Source: Mycobacterium colombiense
GTDB taxonomy: Bacteria > Actinomycetota > Actinomycetes > Mycobacteriales > Mycobacteriaceae
Reading direction: 5' to 3'
DNA length: 44,628 nt
Assembly: GCF_001665835.1 (NCBI RefSeq)
Contig: NZ_LZSX01000022.1
Location: 1 to 44,628, forward strand
The position numbers and the translations under genes are program-made. The notes under the pieces were generated by a model that had not been told where the DNA came from, made no database searches, and saw nothing but the letters and a program-made list of their open reading frames with translations. Position 1 is the first letter of the stretch. The number at the start of each line of letters is the position of its first letter. Below, piece by piece: positions 25,124 to 43,800 of this stretch.

Positions 25124-25525
25124 TCAGCTTGGCATTGGTTCGCCCACGTAGTCCCCGAATGACCACAAGTTGCCTTCAGGATCGCGAACGGCGAATTCTG
25201 TTGCGCCGTAATCGGTTTTAGCGAGCGGGCGAACGATCTCCGCCTCGTGTGAGAGCACCCGTTCGTAGAGGGCAGCGGGATCGCCGGTGACGATGTAGCC
25301 GCCGGCGGTTCCCGGTTCACGCGACCAGTCCGCGCCGGCTTTGTGGCTGCCCAGCATGATCCCACCGCTGCCTTCCGGCCAATTCAGCTGGGCGTGATCG
25401 ACCCTGTCGCCGTCGCCGTATCGGGCCGCGACGACGAAGCCGAACGTGTCGACGTAGTAGTCGATGAGCTTGAGAGCGTTATGTGCCTGCAGCGTCAACC
25501 AGACGGTCGGATTCGATGTAGTCAT
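25124..25525 (-). CDS. VOC/glyoxalase-like protein
   Basis: A 133-residue single-domain VOC protein. It contains the repeats VWLTLQAHNALKLIDYYVDTFGF and VRDPEGNLWSFGDY, the latter being the characteristic D-P-[DE]-G-N-x-W-x-F turn of the glyoxalase/bleomycin-resistance-like group. The usual terminal Glu ligand is replaced in the WSFGDY stretch, so metal binding is uncertain. Its start lies 47 bp inside the 3' end of the AraC-type regulator, so the two are translated together. PhnB-like and stress-response proteins are the closest general matches; the function is not known. Confidence 0.8.
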   Translation of the reverse strand: MTTSNPTVWLTLQAHNALKLIDYYVDTFGFVVAARYGDGDRVDHAQLNWPEGSGGIMLGSHKAGADWSREPGTAGGYIVTGDPAALYERVLSHEAEIVRPLAKTDYGATEFAVRDPEGNLWSFGDYVGEPMPS

Positions 25526-26393
25526 GGTCCCATCCTGAACCGGGCGAGTGTCCGCCGTCTTGTATGTTTCGGAACTCCTCGGTCAGCCAGGCCCGCGGCG
25601 GCACCCCGGCGAACCGGCCGAACTCGCGGGTCAGGTGGGCCTGGTCCCAATACCCGGTATCGGCTGCGACCGCGGCGAGGTCGACCCGGCCATTGCGACG
25701 CGCCGACGCCGCGATCCTGGCCGTCGCGTGCTGGAATCGCATGAGCATCGACACCGTCTTTGGAGATCTGCCAACCTCCCGCTGGAACAGCGCACTCATC
25801 CATCTGGCACTCACCCCGACACGATCTGCCAACACGCCCAAAGGAATTCGTCCCTGAGTGCGCTCCATCAGGTGCCAGGCATACGCGACCTCGGGACGCA
25901 CGGTCACATCGTCGCGGCGGCGCCGGGCGTCGACGAGGTAATCAGCCACAGTTGCGAAGACCTTGGGCCACTGACGCGCTTCGGCGACACGCTCGGCGAG
26001 TTCGATGGCGCGACGGCCGAGTACATCGATGCCGTCGTAGGCGGTGACGGGCAGCTCGGCGCTGGGCACACCGAACAGTGCGCGTGACGCCAAAGGATGC
26101 ACCGCCAGCTGCACGCCCGCTTGGGCACGCCGCTGCCGCACACGGCTGGCCCGCACGTGTAATCCACCGAGGACCAACGGGTTGGGTCGAGAACTCGCCA
26201 GCGCATCGGCGGTGGGTGCGGCCTCCACCCCGTCGTCGAGGCTGACGATGAACGTCAGCATCGACGACGGCAGACCGCGATGCACGGTCTCGGGCACCTC
26301 CAGCGCGCGATAACCCACCATCGACGTGACGCCGGGCGCAATCCGCGTCGGCGCCACCACGAACTCCCAGCTGCGCTGCGCTTCGCCGGCCAT
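25479..26393 (-). CDS. AraC-family transcriptional regulator
   Basis: A regulator of about 304 residues with a C-terminal AraC double helix-turn-helix. The first HTH is IPLGVLADRVGVSARWMSALFQREVG, and the second is VDLAAVAADTGYWDQAHLTREF followed by the conserved G-x-x-P-R sequence. The N-terminal 190 residues form a sensor region with no recognised ligand motif. I prefer ATG 26393 to GTG 26402 because a -10 (TAGCGT) ends seven bases before the ATG region and would leave the GTG outside the transcript. Its last 47 bp overlap the VOC gene, which is its likely target partner. It adjoins the decayed NRPS remnant. Confidence 0.88.
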   Translation of the reverse strand: MAGEAQRSWEFVVAPTRIAPGVTSMVGYRALEVPETVHRGLPSSMLTFIVSLDDGVEAAPTADALASSRPNPLVLGGLHVRASRVRQRRAQAGVQLAVHPLASRALFGVPSAELPVTAYDGIDVLGRRAIELAERVAEARQWPKVFATVADYLVDARRRRDDVTVRPEVAYAWHLMERTQGRIPLGVLADRVGVSARWMSALFQREVGRSPKTVSMLMRFQHATARIAASARRNGRVDLAAVAADTGYWDQAHLTREFGRFAGVPPRAWLTEEFRNIQDGGHSPGSGWDHDYIESDRLVDAAGT

Positions 26394-26400
26394 CTCAGCC

Positions 26401-26429
26401 ACGCTAGCGCGCCGCGGCTGCGACGTCAG
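26401..26429 (-). promoter_or_regulatory. Candidate promoter of the AraC-type gene
   Basis: CTGACG (26429-26424), a 17-base spacer, TAGCGT (26406-26401) on the minus strand. The expected start at about 26394 nearly coincides with ATG 26393, giving a leaderless or near-leaderless mRNA. The -35 matches four of six consensus bases. Confidence 0.5.
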
Positions 26430-26800
26430 GTCGGTGGCTCGAGCAGCCCGAGCAGTTGCAAGTCGGTCACGTACTTGACGATCACCGACGGGCCGATCTG
26501 CAAGATGTCGTTATCGGGGCCGATTTTGGCTTCCTGCACCGCGGCGCGGAAACGCCGTTGCCCACCATGCCGAGCACCAACCGGGGCGAAGATGTCCGAG
26601 ACGTAAGCCGCCACCACCGCCGAAGGCACCATATAGGCGGGGAGCCGCTGACCCGACGGGTCCCGAATCTCGGCCGGGTCAGCGGCTCCGGTCACATAGC
26701 CGACGAGACGCATATCGCCGACATCTTCACGGACAAGCACCGCGGCTTGTTCAATGCCGTCGGATTCGCCATCGAACTGGCGAGGCTCGCCGACTCCAAA
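26426..26800 (-). pseudogene. Decayed NRPS remnant: A-domain tail fused to reductase tail
   Basis: A minus-strand frame, closed upstream by a stop, reads like the end of an adenylation domain ([32 protein letters not shown], then [13 protein letters not shown]). It then jumps directly to the last 40 residues of a terminal reductase ([41 protein letters not shown]). In mps2 these two segments are separated by the carrier domain and nearly the whole reductase domain. It is thus an internally deleted copy of an mps2-like 3' end, with no start, catalytic core or carrier site. It lies 356 bp beyond the mps2 stop. Confidence 0.85.
26452..26551 (-). repeat. Direct repeat, remnant copy of the mps2 3' end
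   Basis: These 100 bases align without gaps to 27171-27270, the 3' end of mps2, at an offset of 719. I count 14 differences, so about 86% identity. Both copies are in the same orientation, giving substrates for recombination. Confidence 0.85.
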
Positions 26801-26880
26801 GACCGTCTAGTCAACACGAGTGCAACAGTTGGGAAGGCTAGTAGACGACTACCCCGTAGGTCCAGTGTTATTCAAACTTA

Positions 26881-27102
26881 ATGTCCTGTGAATTACCCCA
26901 GACGATAGATCAAGACTCAGCATTAGCAGCCTGTGCATACTTTCAGTACTGATCATGGATAGTCCAGCAACATACGGTATGGATTGGCTGCGCGACATTC
27001 GGCGTTTGAATGCCGCTCATCGCCGCATCGACCGTTATCGCAGGGTTATAGGCGGCAGGCCGTGGCTAGCCCGACATGCCAATAGCGCCAATGGCGGATA
27101 AA
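26881..27102. other. Intergenic stretch without recognisable gene
   Basis: Between the NRPS remnant and the mps2 terminator. It is somewhat less GC-rich than its surroundings. I see no credible reading frame, RNA element or repeat in it; it may be debris of the same decayed region. Confidence 0.5.
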
Positions 27103-27140
27103 CGAATGCGGCGCGGTCCGGATGGACCACGCCGCATTCG
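27103..27140 (-). terminator. Transcription terminator of the mps operon
   Basis: CGAATGCGGCG (27103-27113) pairs perfectly with CGCCGCATTCG (27130-27140). Inside, after one mismatch, GGTCC/GGACC closes a GGAT loop, making an 11 + 5 bp stem. It lies 16 bp after the mps2 stop codon, and the minus-strand RNA continues into TTTATCC, a weak U-tract. Confidence 0.85.
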
Positions 27141-27156
27141 CGTTCGTCGGAAGTGA

Positions 27157-34802
<7,646 letters not shown>

Positions 34803-34806
<4 letters not shown>

Positions 34807-37800
34807 GACTGCTCCTCCAAGTCCACGGTCATGGCTTCCAGCACCCGCTTGAACCGCTCTACGAGCTTGTCGATCCTCGCCTCGCCAAATACGTCTGTAT
34901 CGAACTCGACGCGAAGGCCTATTTCGTGGCCTGGCACGGCTTGTACCGAAAGCGGGTAGTGGTTGTATTCCCGATTGGTGAATCCAGTAATAGTTAACTC
35001 GTCGACGGCCGAAAGCGCGGCAGTATCGATGGGATAGTTCTCATACACGAACATTGTGTCGAAAATTTGGTCATGTCCCGTTACACGATGGATGTCATTC
35101 AGTGCTAAATGCTGATGATCCAAGGTGTCGGTGTAGGTGCGTTGTAGCTGGTCAAGCAGGTCGGCGATGGTGGTTTCGGCGCCGATAGTCGCCCGCACCG
35201 GGACGGTATTGATTAAAAGGCCCACCATGGCCTCGGATCCGGCCAATTCGGTCGGACGGCCCGAAACCGCTGTGCCAAACACCACATCGTGCTGTCCGGT
35301 CAGCCACATCAGCAGCTGCGCCCAGGCCGCCTGTAGCACCGTGCTGACGGTGGTGCGACACGAGCGGGCCAATTCGCCCAACAGACGGCTGGTCTCCGCG
35401 GACACGTGGAACTCCGCAAACCCGCGCGGACCAAGCGCCATGCGCCCCGACGGGCCCACCAGCGTCGGGGTGTCGAAGCCCTCGAGCACCTCGCGCCACG
35501 CCGCCTGAGCCGCGGCACGATCCTGCTCGGACAGCCAGGTGATGAAGCTGCGGTACGGCACCGGCGCGGGTAGCCGCACCCCGAAGTAGCTGGCGAAGAT
35601 CTCTTGCAGCAGGACTGGCTTGGACCAGCCGTCGAGCACGATGTGGTGATTGGTGAGCACGAACCGGTACGTGTTCTCCGCCGTGCGGATCAGGGCACCC
35701 CGGAACGGCGGCTGCCCGGCCAGGTCACAGACCGCCACGCGTTCGGCGGTGGACAACAGCTCGACCTGCTCCGCGACGTCGGAGTCGGTGTCCAGTTCGA
35801 CGTACTGCCAGGCCAGCTCCGGATCGGTCGTCATGACCTGCACCGGCTCCCCGAAGTCCTCGGAGAATCTGGCCACCACGTTCGGGTGGCGGGTGATGAC
35901 GGTGTGCACCGCCTCCCGCAGCCGCTCCGGGTCCACTGCGCCCGTCACGGAAATGTCGAGCTGCACCGCGTAGAGATCCTCGCCGCCCTGGGCGGTGCCG
36001 GTGTGGAACAACAGTCCCTGCTGCAACGGGGTCAGCGGCAGCACGTCCGCGATCTGGTACTGCTGCTGCAGTTCGTCGAGGTCGCGCTGGCTGAGGCGGG
36101 CAGGCGCGATGTCGGACGGGGTCAAGCCGCCGCCGCCGTTGCGCACGTGCGCGCAGATGCCGGCCAGGGCGTCGAACCACAGTTCGCTGAGCCGGCTGAT
36201 CTGCTTTTCGTCCAGCGCCGAGAGCGCCCACGTCCAGTTGGCCTGCAGGTGCGGGCCGTCCGTGGTGTCCATGGTGCCGGCGTTGAGTTCCACCGTGTGC
36301 GGCAACGGCAGCGCCACCGCCCAGGCCGCACCGGCCAGCTCGAAGCTGTCCGGATCCAGCTGCCACAGATCCGCCGACAGTTCGGCGGCGCCGCCGCCGA
36401 GCCGACCCAGGTAGTTGAATCCGATGACCGGATCCGAAACATCCAGTGCCGCTTCGGGATTCAGGTAGCGCAGCAGCCCGTAGGTCAAGCCGTCGGGCAA
36501 CGCGCGCAGCTGTTCCTTGGCGTCCTTGATCAGCCCGCCCAGGGCCGCGTCACCGCCGATCACCTGGCCCCAGGACAGTCCACCGATCCGCAACGACACC
36601 GGGTACTTCGCGGTGAACCAGCCGACCGTGCGCGACAAGTCCACCTGCGGGCCCAGCTCTTCGTTGCGTCCGTGGCCCTCCACGTCGATGGCGATCGGCG
36701 CGCCGGTGCCCACGAACTGGGTCCAGGCCAAGCCGAACGCGATCAGCAGAATGTCTTGCACACCGGCGTGGAACGCCGCGGGCACCTCACCGAGCAGCAG
36801 CCGGGTCGTCTCGACGTCCAACGACGCCGAGAGCTGTCCGGCCGTCACGTAGGTGTCCTCGGGCTGCGCCTGCGGCAGCACCGCCGGGATGGCGGCCACC
36901 TGCCGCCACTCCTCCAGCCGCTCGACCACCTGGGGCCGGCGCGCGTATTCATCCAGCAGCGACGACCACCGCGCGAACGAGGTGCCGCCCACTGGCAGCG
37001 CCACCGGCTGGCCGCTGTGGTGCTGCGCCCAGGCGATGTTGAGGTCCTCGATCAGGGTCCGCCAGGACACCCCGTCGACGGCCAGGTGGTGAATGATCAA
37101 CGCCAATTGGTTTGTCGCACTTGCCCATACGGCACGCACCAGCACACCGTCGGCCAGGTTCAGCCGCGACCGGGCGTCCACCAGCGCCGCTTCGGACAAC
37201 ACGTCGACCGACTCCACGCAGTCGCCGGCCTGCACCGAGCCCGCCTCGGGCACCTCGAGCGACCAGCCGCCGACGCCGTCGTCCTCGACGCGCATCCGCA
37301 ACATCGCGTGCCGATCCAGCAGCGCCTGCACCACTACCGGCACGTCGTCGAACGTGACCTGCGCGGGCGCCGCCAGCACCATGGTCTGGTTGAACTGCTC
37401 GACCGGGCCGTCCATGTTCTGCAGCCAGCGCATGATCGGGGTGGCCACCACTGCGCCGAGCCCCTCGTCGACCACGTCGTCGTCGCCGCTGGCCACCGTG
37501 GCGACTCGCGCCAGCTTGGCCACCGTCTGCTCGACGAAGACGTCCCGCGGGCGGCACACCACTCCGGCCGCCCGGGCGCGCGCTACCACCTGCATCGACA
37601 GGATGCTGTCGCCGCCGAGGTCGAAGAAGGAGTCGTCGACACCGACGCGCTCCACCCCCAGCACCTGGGCGTAGATGCCGGCCAGGATCTCCTCGATCGC
37701 GCTCACCGGCGCCCGGTAGCGGTCGGCGTCCTGGTATTCCGGCGCCGGCAGCGCGCGGGTGTCCAGCTTGCCGTTGACCGTCAGCGGCAGCGCGTCGAGC

Positions 37801-40800
37801 ACCACCACCGCCGTGGGCACCATGTAGCTCGGCAACCGCTCGCCGAGCTGGGCGCGAACCTCCGCCGGGTCGGCGGCTCCGGTCACGTAGCCCACCAGGC
37901 GCTTGTCGCCGGGGCGGTCCTCGCGGGCGATCACCGCCGCATGCTCGACGCCGTCCAGCGAGGCGAGCGCGGCCTGGATTTCGCCGAGTTCGATGCGGTA
38001 GCCGCGGATCTTGACCTGTTCGTCGGCGCGGCCCAGGTACTGCAGCTGCCCGTCGGCACCCCAGCGGACCAGATCCCCGGTGCGGTACATCCGCGCACCC
38101 GGGGCCCCGTACGGGCAGGCCACGAATCGCGTGGACGACAGTCCCGGGCGGCCGACATAGCCGGCGGCCAGCCCGCCGCCGGCGACGTACAGCTCGCCGA
38201 CCACGCCGACGGGCACCCGGCGCAGCCAGCCGTCGAGCACGAAGAAGGCGAGGTTGGCCAGCGGCACCCCGATGGGGCTGACGTTGACGTCGACGTCTCC
38301 GTCGACGATCTCGCGGAACGAGGCGTGCACCGTCGTCTCGGTGATGCCATACATATTGATCATGCGGGGCAGGCCCGGGTGACGGTGCAGCCACGTCGAC
38401 AACCGGTGCGGCTCCAGCGCCTCACCACCGAAGACCACCGTCTGCAACTTCAGCTGCTCACCCAATTCGGGCGCCAACGCATCGGCGCTCTGCAACGCGT
38501 AGAACGCCGACGGGGTCTGGCTCAGGACGCTGACCTGCTCGCGAACCAGCAACGCATGCAGGTCTTCAGCGGAGCGCACCACGGCATCCGGCACGACCAC
38601 CAGGCGTCCGCCGTACAGCAGTGACCCGAAGACTTCCCATACCGAGAAGTCAAACGCCAGCGAATGACATTGCGTCCACACTTGGCCCAACCCGAGTTGA
38701 GCATCAAGTGTCTCCAGCAACAACGTCACGTTGCGGTGCGGGATGGCGACGCCCTTCGGGGTTCCGGTGGTGCCCGAGGTGTAGATGATGTATGCGATGT
38801 CTTCTGATGCCGGCACCGGCAGGGCGGTCGTCGGCTGGGTGCGCACGGCGGGGTCGTCGATGTCGACGATCAGGCCGTCGAACCCGTCCAGCCGGGAGCG
38901 TACCTCGGCGGTGGTCACGGCCGCGACCGGTGCGGCGTCGCCGAGCACGAACTCCAGGCGCGCCGCCGGCACGCCCGGGTCGATCGGCACGTAGGCCGCC
39001 CCGGTCTTGAGCACAGCGAAGATCGCCATCACCGCTTCGGCGGACCGCGGGATCACCACTGCCACCCGCTGCCCCGGACCGGCGCCCTGCTCCGTCAGCA
39101 AGTGCGCCAGCTGGTTGGCCGACTCCTCGACCTCGCGGTATGTCCACGACCGCTCGCCGCAGGTGATCGCCACCGCATCGGCGGCGCGGGCCACCTGCGC
39201 GGCGAACAACTCCGGAATCGACGCCTGCTCGCGCGGCCGGCGCGTCAGCATCGCCCGGTTGCCCCAGGCGTCGAGCCGCTCGTGCTCGGCGGCCTCGAGC
39301 AGATCGATCGACGAAAGCCGTTGTGCGGGATCGGCGGTCATGACTGCCATCACCTGACGCAACCGCTCGATCAGCCTTTCGACGCCGGACGCCTCGAACA
39401 CCTCGGTGTCGTACTCGACGCGCAGGCTCAGTTCGTGACCCGGCGTGGCCACCACAGAAAGCGGGTAGTGGTTGAATTCGCGGCTGCTGAATTCGGTGAC
39501 GGCCAACTCCTGGACGCCCAGCAGCGCACCCGCATCGATCGGGTAGTTCTCGTACAAGAAGAGCGTGTCGAACAGTTGGTCGTGGCCGGCGACGCGGTGA
39601 ATCTCGTTGAGCGCCAAGTGTTCATGCTCGAGAGTCTCGGCGTGGACGCGTTGCAACTGCTCGAGCAGGTCGGCGACGGTGGTCGCGGCGGTGATGTTGG
39701 CCCGCACCGGAACGGTGTTGATCAACAAACCGACCATGGCGTCCGCGCCGGGCAATTCGGTTGGCCGGCCCGAGACCGCGGTGCCGAAGGCCACGTCGTG
39801 CTGGCCGGTCAGCCAGGTCAGCAGTTGCGCCCACGCACCCTGCAGCACGGTGCTGACGGTGGTCCGGCTGGAGCGGGCCAATTCGCTCAGGGCGCGGGTG
39901 GTGTCCGCCGAGACCGTATAGGTGGCAACGGCGCGCCGGCCGATCTTGCCCGGCGGCGCCACCAGCGTGGGTGCTTCGAATCCGTCGAGCGCCTCGGCCC
40001 AGGCCGCTTGGGCGCCGGCTCGATCCTGAGCGGCGAGCCACATCAGGTAGCTGCGATACGACGGGGGCGCGGGCAGCCGCTCGCCGTAGTAGCCGGCGAA
40101 CACCTCGCGCATCAGGACCGGCAACGACCAGCCGTCGATGACGATGTGGTGAATGGTGAGCAGGAACCGGTGCCGATCGGGTGCGGTGCGGATCAACGCG
40201 GCCCGGAAGGCGGGCTGGCCGGCCAGGTCGCAGACGGCGGTGCGCTCGGCCGCGGACAGCTGCTCGACCTGTTCGTCGACGTCACCGCCGGTCAGCTCGA
40301 CGTAGTTCCACGCCATCACCGGCTTGGCCGGGATGATCTGCACGGGCTCGCCGAATTCGTCGAGGAACCGGGCCGCCAGGTTGGGGTGGCGGTTGACGAC
40401 GGCCTGCACCGCGTCGCGAAGCCGTTGCGGGTCAAGGGAACCGCTCACCGTGATGCCGAGCTGCACCGCGTAGAGGTCTTCGAGTTCCTGCGCGAAGCTG
40501 GTGTGGAAGAGCAGGCCCTGCTGGACGGGGCTGAGCGGCAGCACGTCGGCGATCTGGTGCTGCCGGCAGAGCTCGTCGATCTGCTGCTGGTCCAGGCGGG
40601 CGGGGGCGATGTCGGACGGGGTCAACCCGCCGCCCCCGGCACGCACGTGCGCGCAGATCCCGGTGAGGGCCTCAAACCACAACTGGCTCAACCGGTTTAC
40701 CTGCTCGTCGGTCAGCGCTGACGGGGCCCACCGCCAGTTGGCGTGCAGGTTCGGCCCGGCCTCGGTGTCCATGGTGCCGGCGTTGAGTTCCACGGTGTGC

Positions 40801-43800
40801 GCCAACGGCATTGCGACCGCGGTGGCCACGGCGGCCGACGACAGGCTGTCCTCGCTGACGCGCCACAAATCCTCGGAGAGATCGGCTCCCGCCCCCAACC
40901 GGCCCAGGTAGTTGAACCCGATCACCGGGTCGGGACCGTCCAGGTCGACTTCGGTGTTCAGGTAACGCAACAGCCCGTAGGTCAGCCCGTCGGGCAGGGC
41001 GCGCAGTTGCTCCTTGGCGTCCTTGATCACCGCGCCCAGCGCGGCCTCACCGGCGACCACCTGCGACCAGTTCAGCGTGCCGTTGATCTTCAGCGCCGCA
41101 GGGTATTTGGTGGTGAACCAGCCGACCGTGCGCGACAGGTCCACGCGCGACGCCACCTCTTCCTGGCGGCCGTGACCTTCGATGTCGATGCCGATCGGGG
41201 CGGCTTCGCCCAAGAATTCGGTGAACGCCAGCCCGAACGCGATCAGCAGAATGTCTTGCACCCCAGCGTGAAACGCCGCGGGCACCTCCCCCAGCAGCAG
41301 CCGCGTCGTGTCGACATCCAGCGACGCCGTCAACTGCCCCGCGGTCGCGTAGGTGTCCTCGGCCTGCACCGCCGGCAGTGCCGCCGGGGTGGCGGCCACC
41401 TGCCGCCAGGCGTCGGCCTGCGCGGTCACCGCAGGGGTCTGCGCGTAGTCGGCGAGCAGCGAAGACCAACGGGCAAAAGATGTTCCGGGCGCCGGCAAGG
41501 CCACCGGCTGGGCGTTGTGCAGCTGGGCCCAGGCGATGTTGAGGTCTTCGATCAGGGTCCGCCACGAGACGCCGTCGACGGCAAGGTGGTGAATGACCAA
41601 CGCCAATTGGCTTGTCGCACTTGCCCATACCGCGCTCACCAACGCCCCGTCGGCCACATTGAGCCGGCCGCGGGCCTCGATCAGCGCCGCGTCGGACAAC
41701 GTTTCGACCACGCGCAGGCAGTCGCCGGCCTGCACCGAGCCCACCTCGGGCGCCTCCAGGGACCAGCCGCCGGCGCCGTCGTCCTGCACGCGCAGCCGCA
41801 GCATGGGATGACGATCCAGCAGCGCCTGCAGCACCGCCGCCACGTCCGCTTCGCTCACGCCGGCGGGAGCCGCCAGCACCATGGTCTGGTTGAACTCGTC
41901 GATCGGGCCGTCGATGGTCTGCAGCCAGCGCATGATCGGGGTGGCCACCACGGGCCCGATCCCCTCGTCGGCCGCACCGAACTCGCCGTCGGCCGCCACC
42001 TCGGACACCCGTGCCAGGCGAGCGACCGTCTGCTCCACGAAAATGTCTCGCGGGCGGCAGATCACGCCGGCCGTGCGGGCCCGCGACACCACCTGCATCG
42101 ACAGGATGCTGTCGCCGCCGAGATCGAAGAAAGAGTCGTCGACGCCGACGCGCTCCACGCCCAGCACCTGGGCGTAGATGTCGGCCAGGATCTCCTCGAT
42201 CGCGTCGGCCGGGGCCCGGTACTCGCTCGCGGCGTATTCGGGCGAGGGCAGGGCGCGCTTGTCGAGCTTGCCGTTGCCGGTCAGCGGCAGGGTGTCCAGC
42301 ACCATCACGGCGGTCGGGACCATGTAGGGCGGAAGCTTGTCGGCCAGCGCGGCGCGCAGCGCCGCGGGGTCGGCGGTTCCGGTGATGTAGCCGACCAGAC
42401 GCTTGTCGCCGGGGCGGTCCTCGCGGGCGATCACCGCGGCCTGGTCCACTCCGTCGAGTCCGGCCAACACGGCCTGGATTTCGCCGAGTTCGATGCGGTA
42501 GCCGCGGATCTTGACCTGCTCGTCGGCGCGGCCCAGGTACTGCAGCTGCCCGTCGGGGCCCCAGCAGACCAGGTCGCCGGTGCGGTACATCCGCGCGCCC
42601 GGGCCGCCAAATGGGTTGGCCACGAACCGCGATGCGGTCAGGCCGGGCCGGCGCACATAACCGTGCCCGACCCCGCGCCCCGCCAGGTACAACTCGCCGA
42701 CCACGCCGGCGGGGACCGGCTGCAGCCACTGGTCAAGTACGAACATCGCCGCACCGGCTATCGGGGAGCCGATCGGCACCACCGGCGATCCGGGCACCAG
42801 CGGCGTGCTGATCGACGCGCATACCGTGGTCTCGGTCGGACCGTAGGCGTCGAGCATCACCCGCCCGGGCGCTGCCCACCGATCGACGACGTCGGTCGGG
42901 CAGGCCTCGCCGGCTACCACCAGCGCCGTGGCCTCCAGGCCGTCGGCCGGCAGCATCGCCACCGCCGACGGGGTCTGGGTCAGCACGCTGACTTTCTCCG
43001 CGACCAGCAGATCGTGCAGATCCGTCGGCGAGGACGCCACCGATTCGGGTACGACCAGCAGCCGCCTACCGCGCAGCAGGGCGCCGAAGATCTCCCACAC
43101 CGAGAAGTCGAAGGCTGAGGAGTGGCATTGCGTCCACACATCCCCCTTGGGCAAGCCGGCGTCGAGCGACTCCATCAGCCACACGACGTTGAAGTGAGGA
43201 ATCGCAACGCCTTTGGGGGTTCCGGTGGTTCCGGAGGTGTAGATGATGTAGGCGGTGTTCTCGGGAGCCGGCAGCGGCAGGGCGGTGTTGGGCTGGCTGT
43301 CGACGACCGGGTCGTGCACGTCGACGACCAGAACGTCATGGTCGTCCAGCCGCGAGCGCAGCTCCGCCGTCGTGATCACGGCGCTGGGTGCCGCGTCTTC
43401 GAGCACGAAATCCATCCGTGACGATGCGTGCGCCGGATCGATCGGCACGTACGCCGCCCCGGTCTTGAGCACCGCCATCATCGAAACGATGGCGTCGGCG
43501 CACCTGGGGAACAGCACCGCCACGCAGTCCCCCGGGCCGACTCCGTGGTCGGCGAGCAGATGGCCCAACCGGTTGGAGGCCTCGTCGAGTTCCGCGTATG
43601 TCATGGAGCGGCCGGCGAATGTCACCGCGACCGCCTCGGGCGTGCTCTGCACGTGCTCGGCGAATGCCTTGGGGATCGACTCGGGGGCGGGCACGGGCTC
43701 GTGCAGCGCCGGCCGGTTGCTCCACTCGTCCAGGAGGGCGGGCTCGTCTTGTGTCAGAAGATCGATCGACGACAGCGGCCGCTCCGGGTCGGCGATCATC

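Noticed and set aside
26940..27100. Possible small RNA or attachment site in the gap after mps2
   Set aside because: Apart from the terminator hairpin no stable structure, promoter or integrase-like context was found.
35604..43118. Long plus-strand open frames opposite mps1
   Set aside because: Same antisense effect; repeated segments mirror the module repeats rather than a separate gene.
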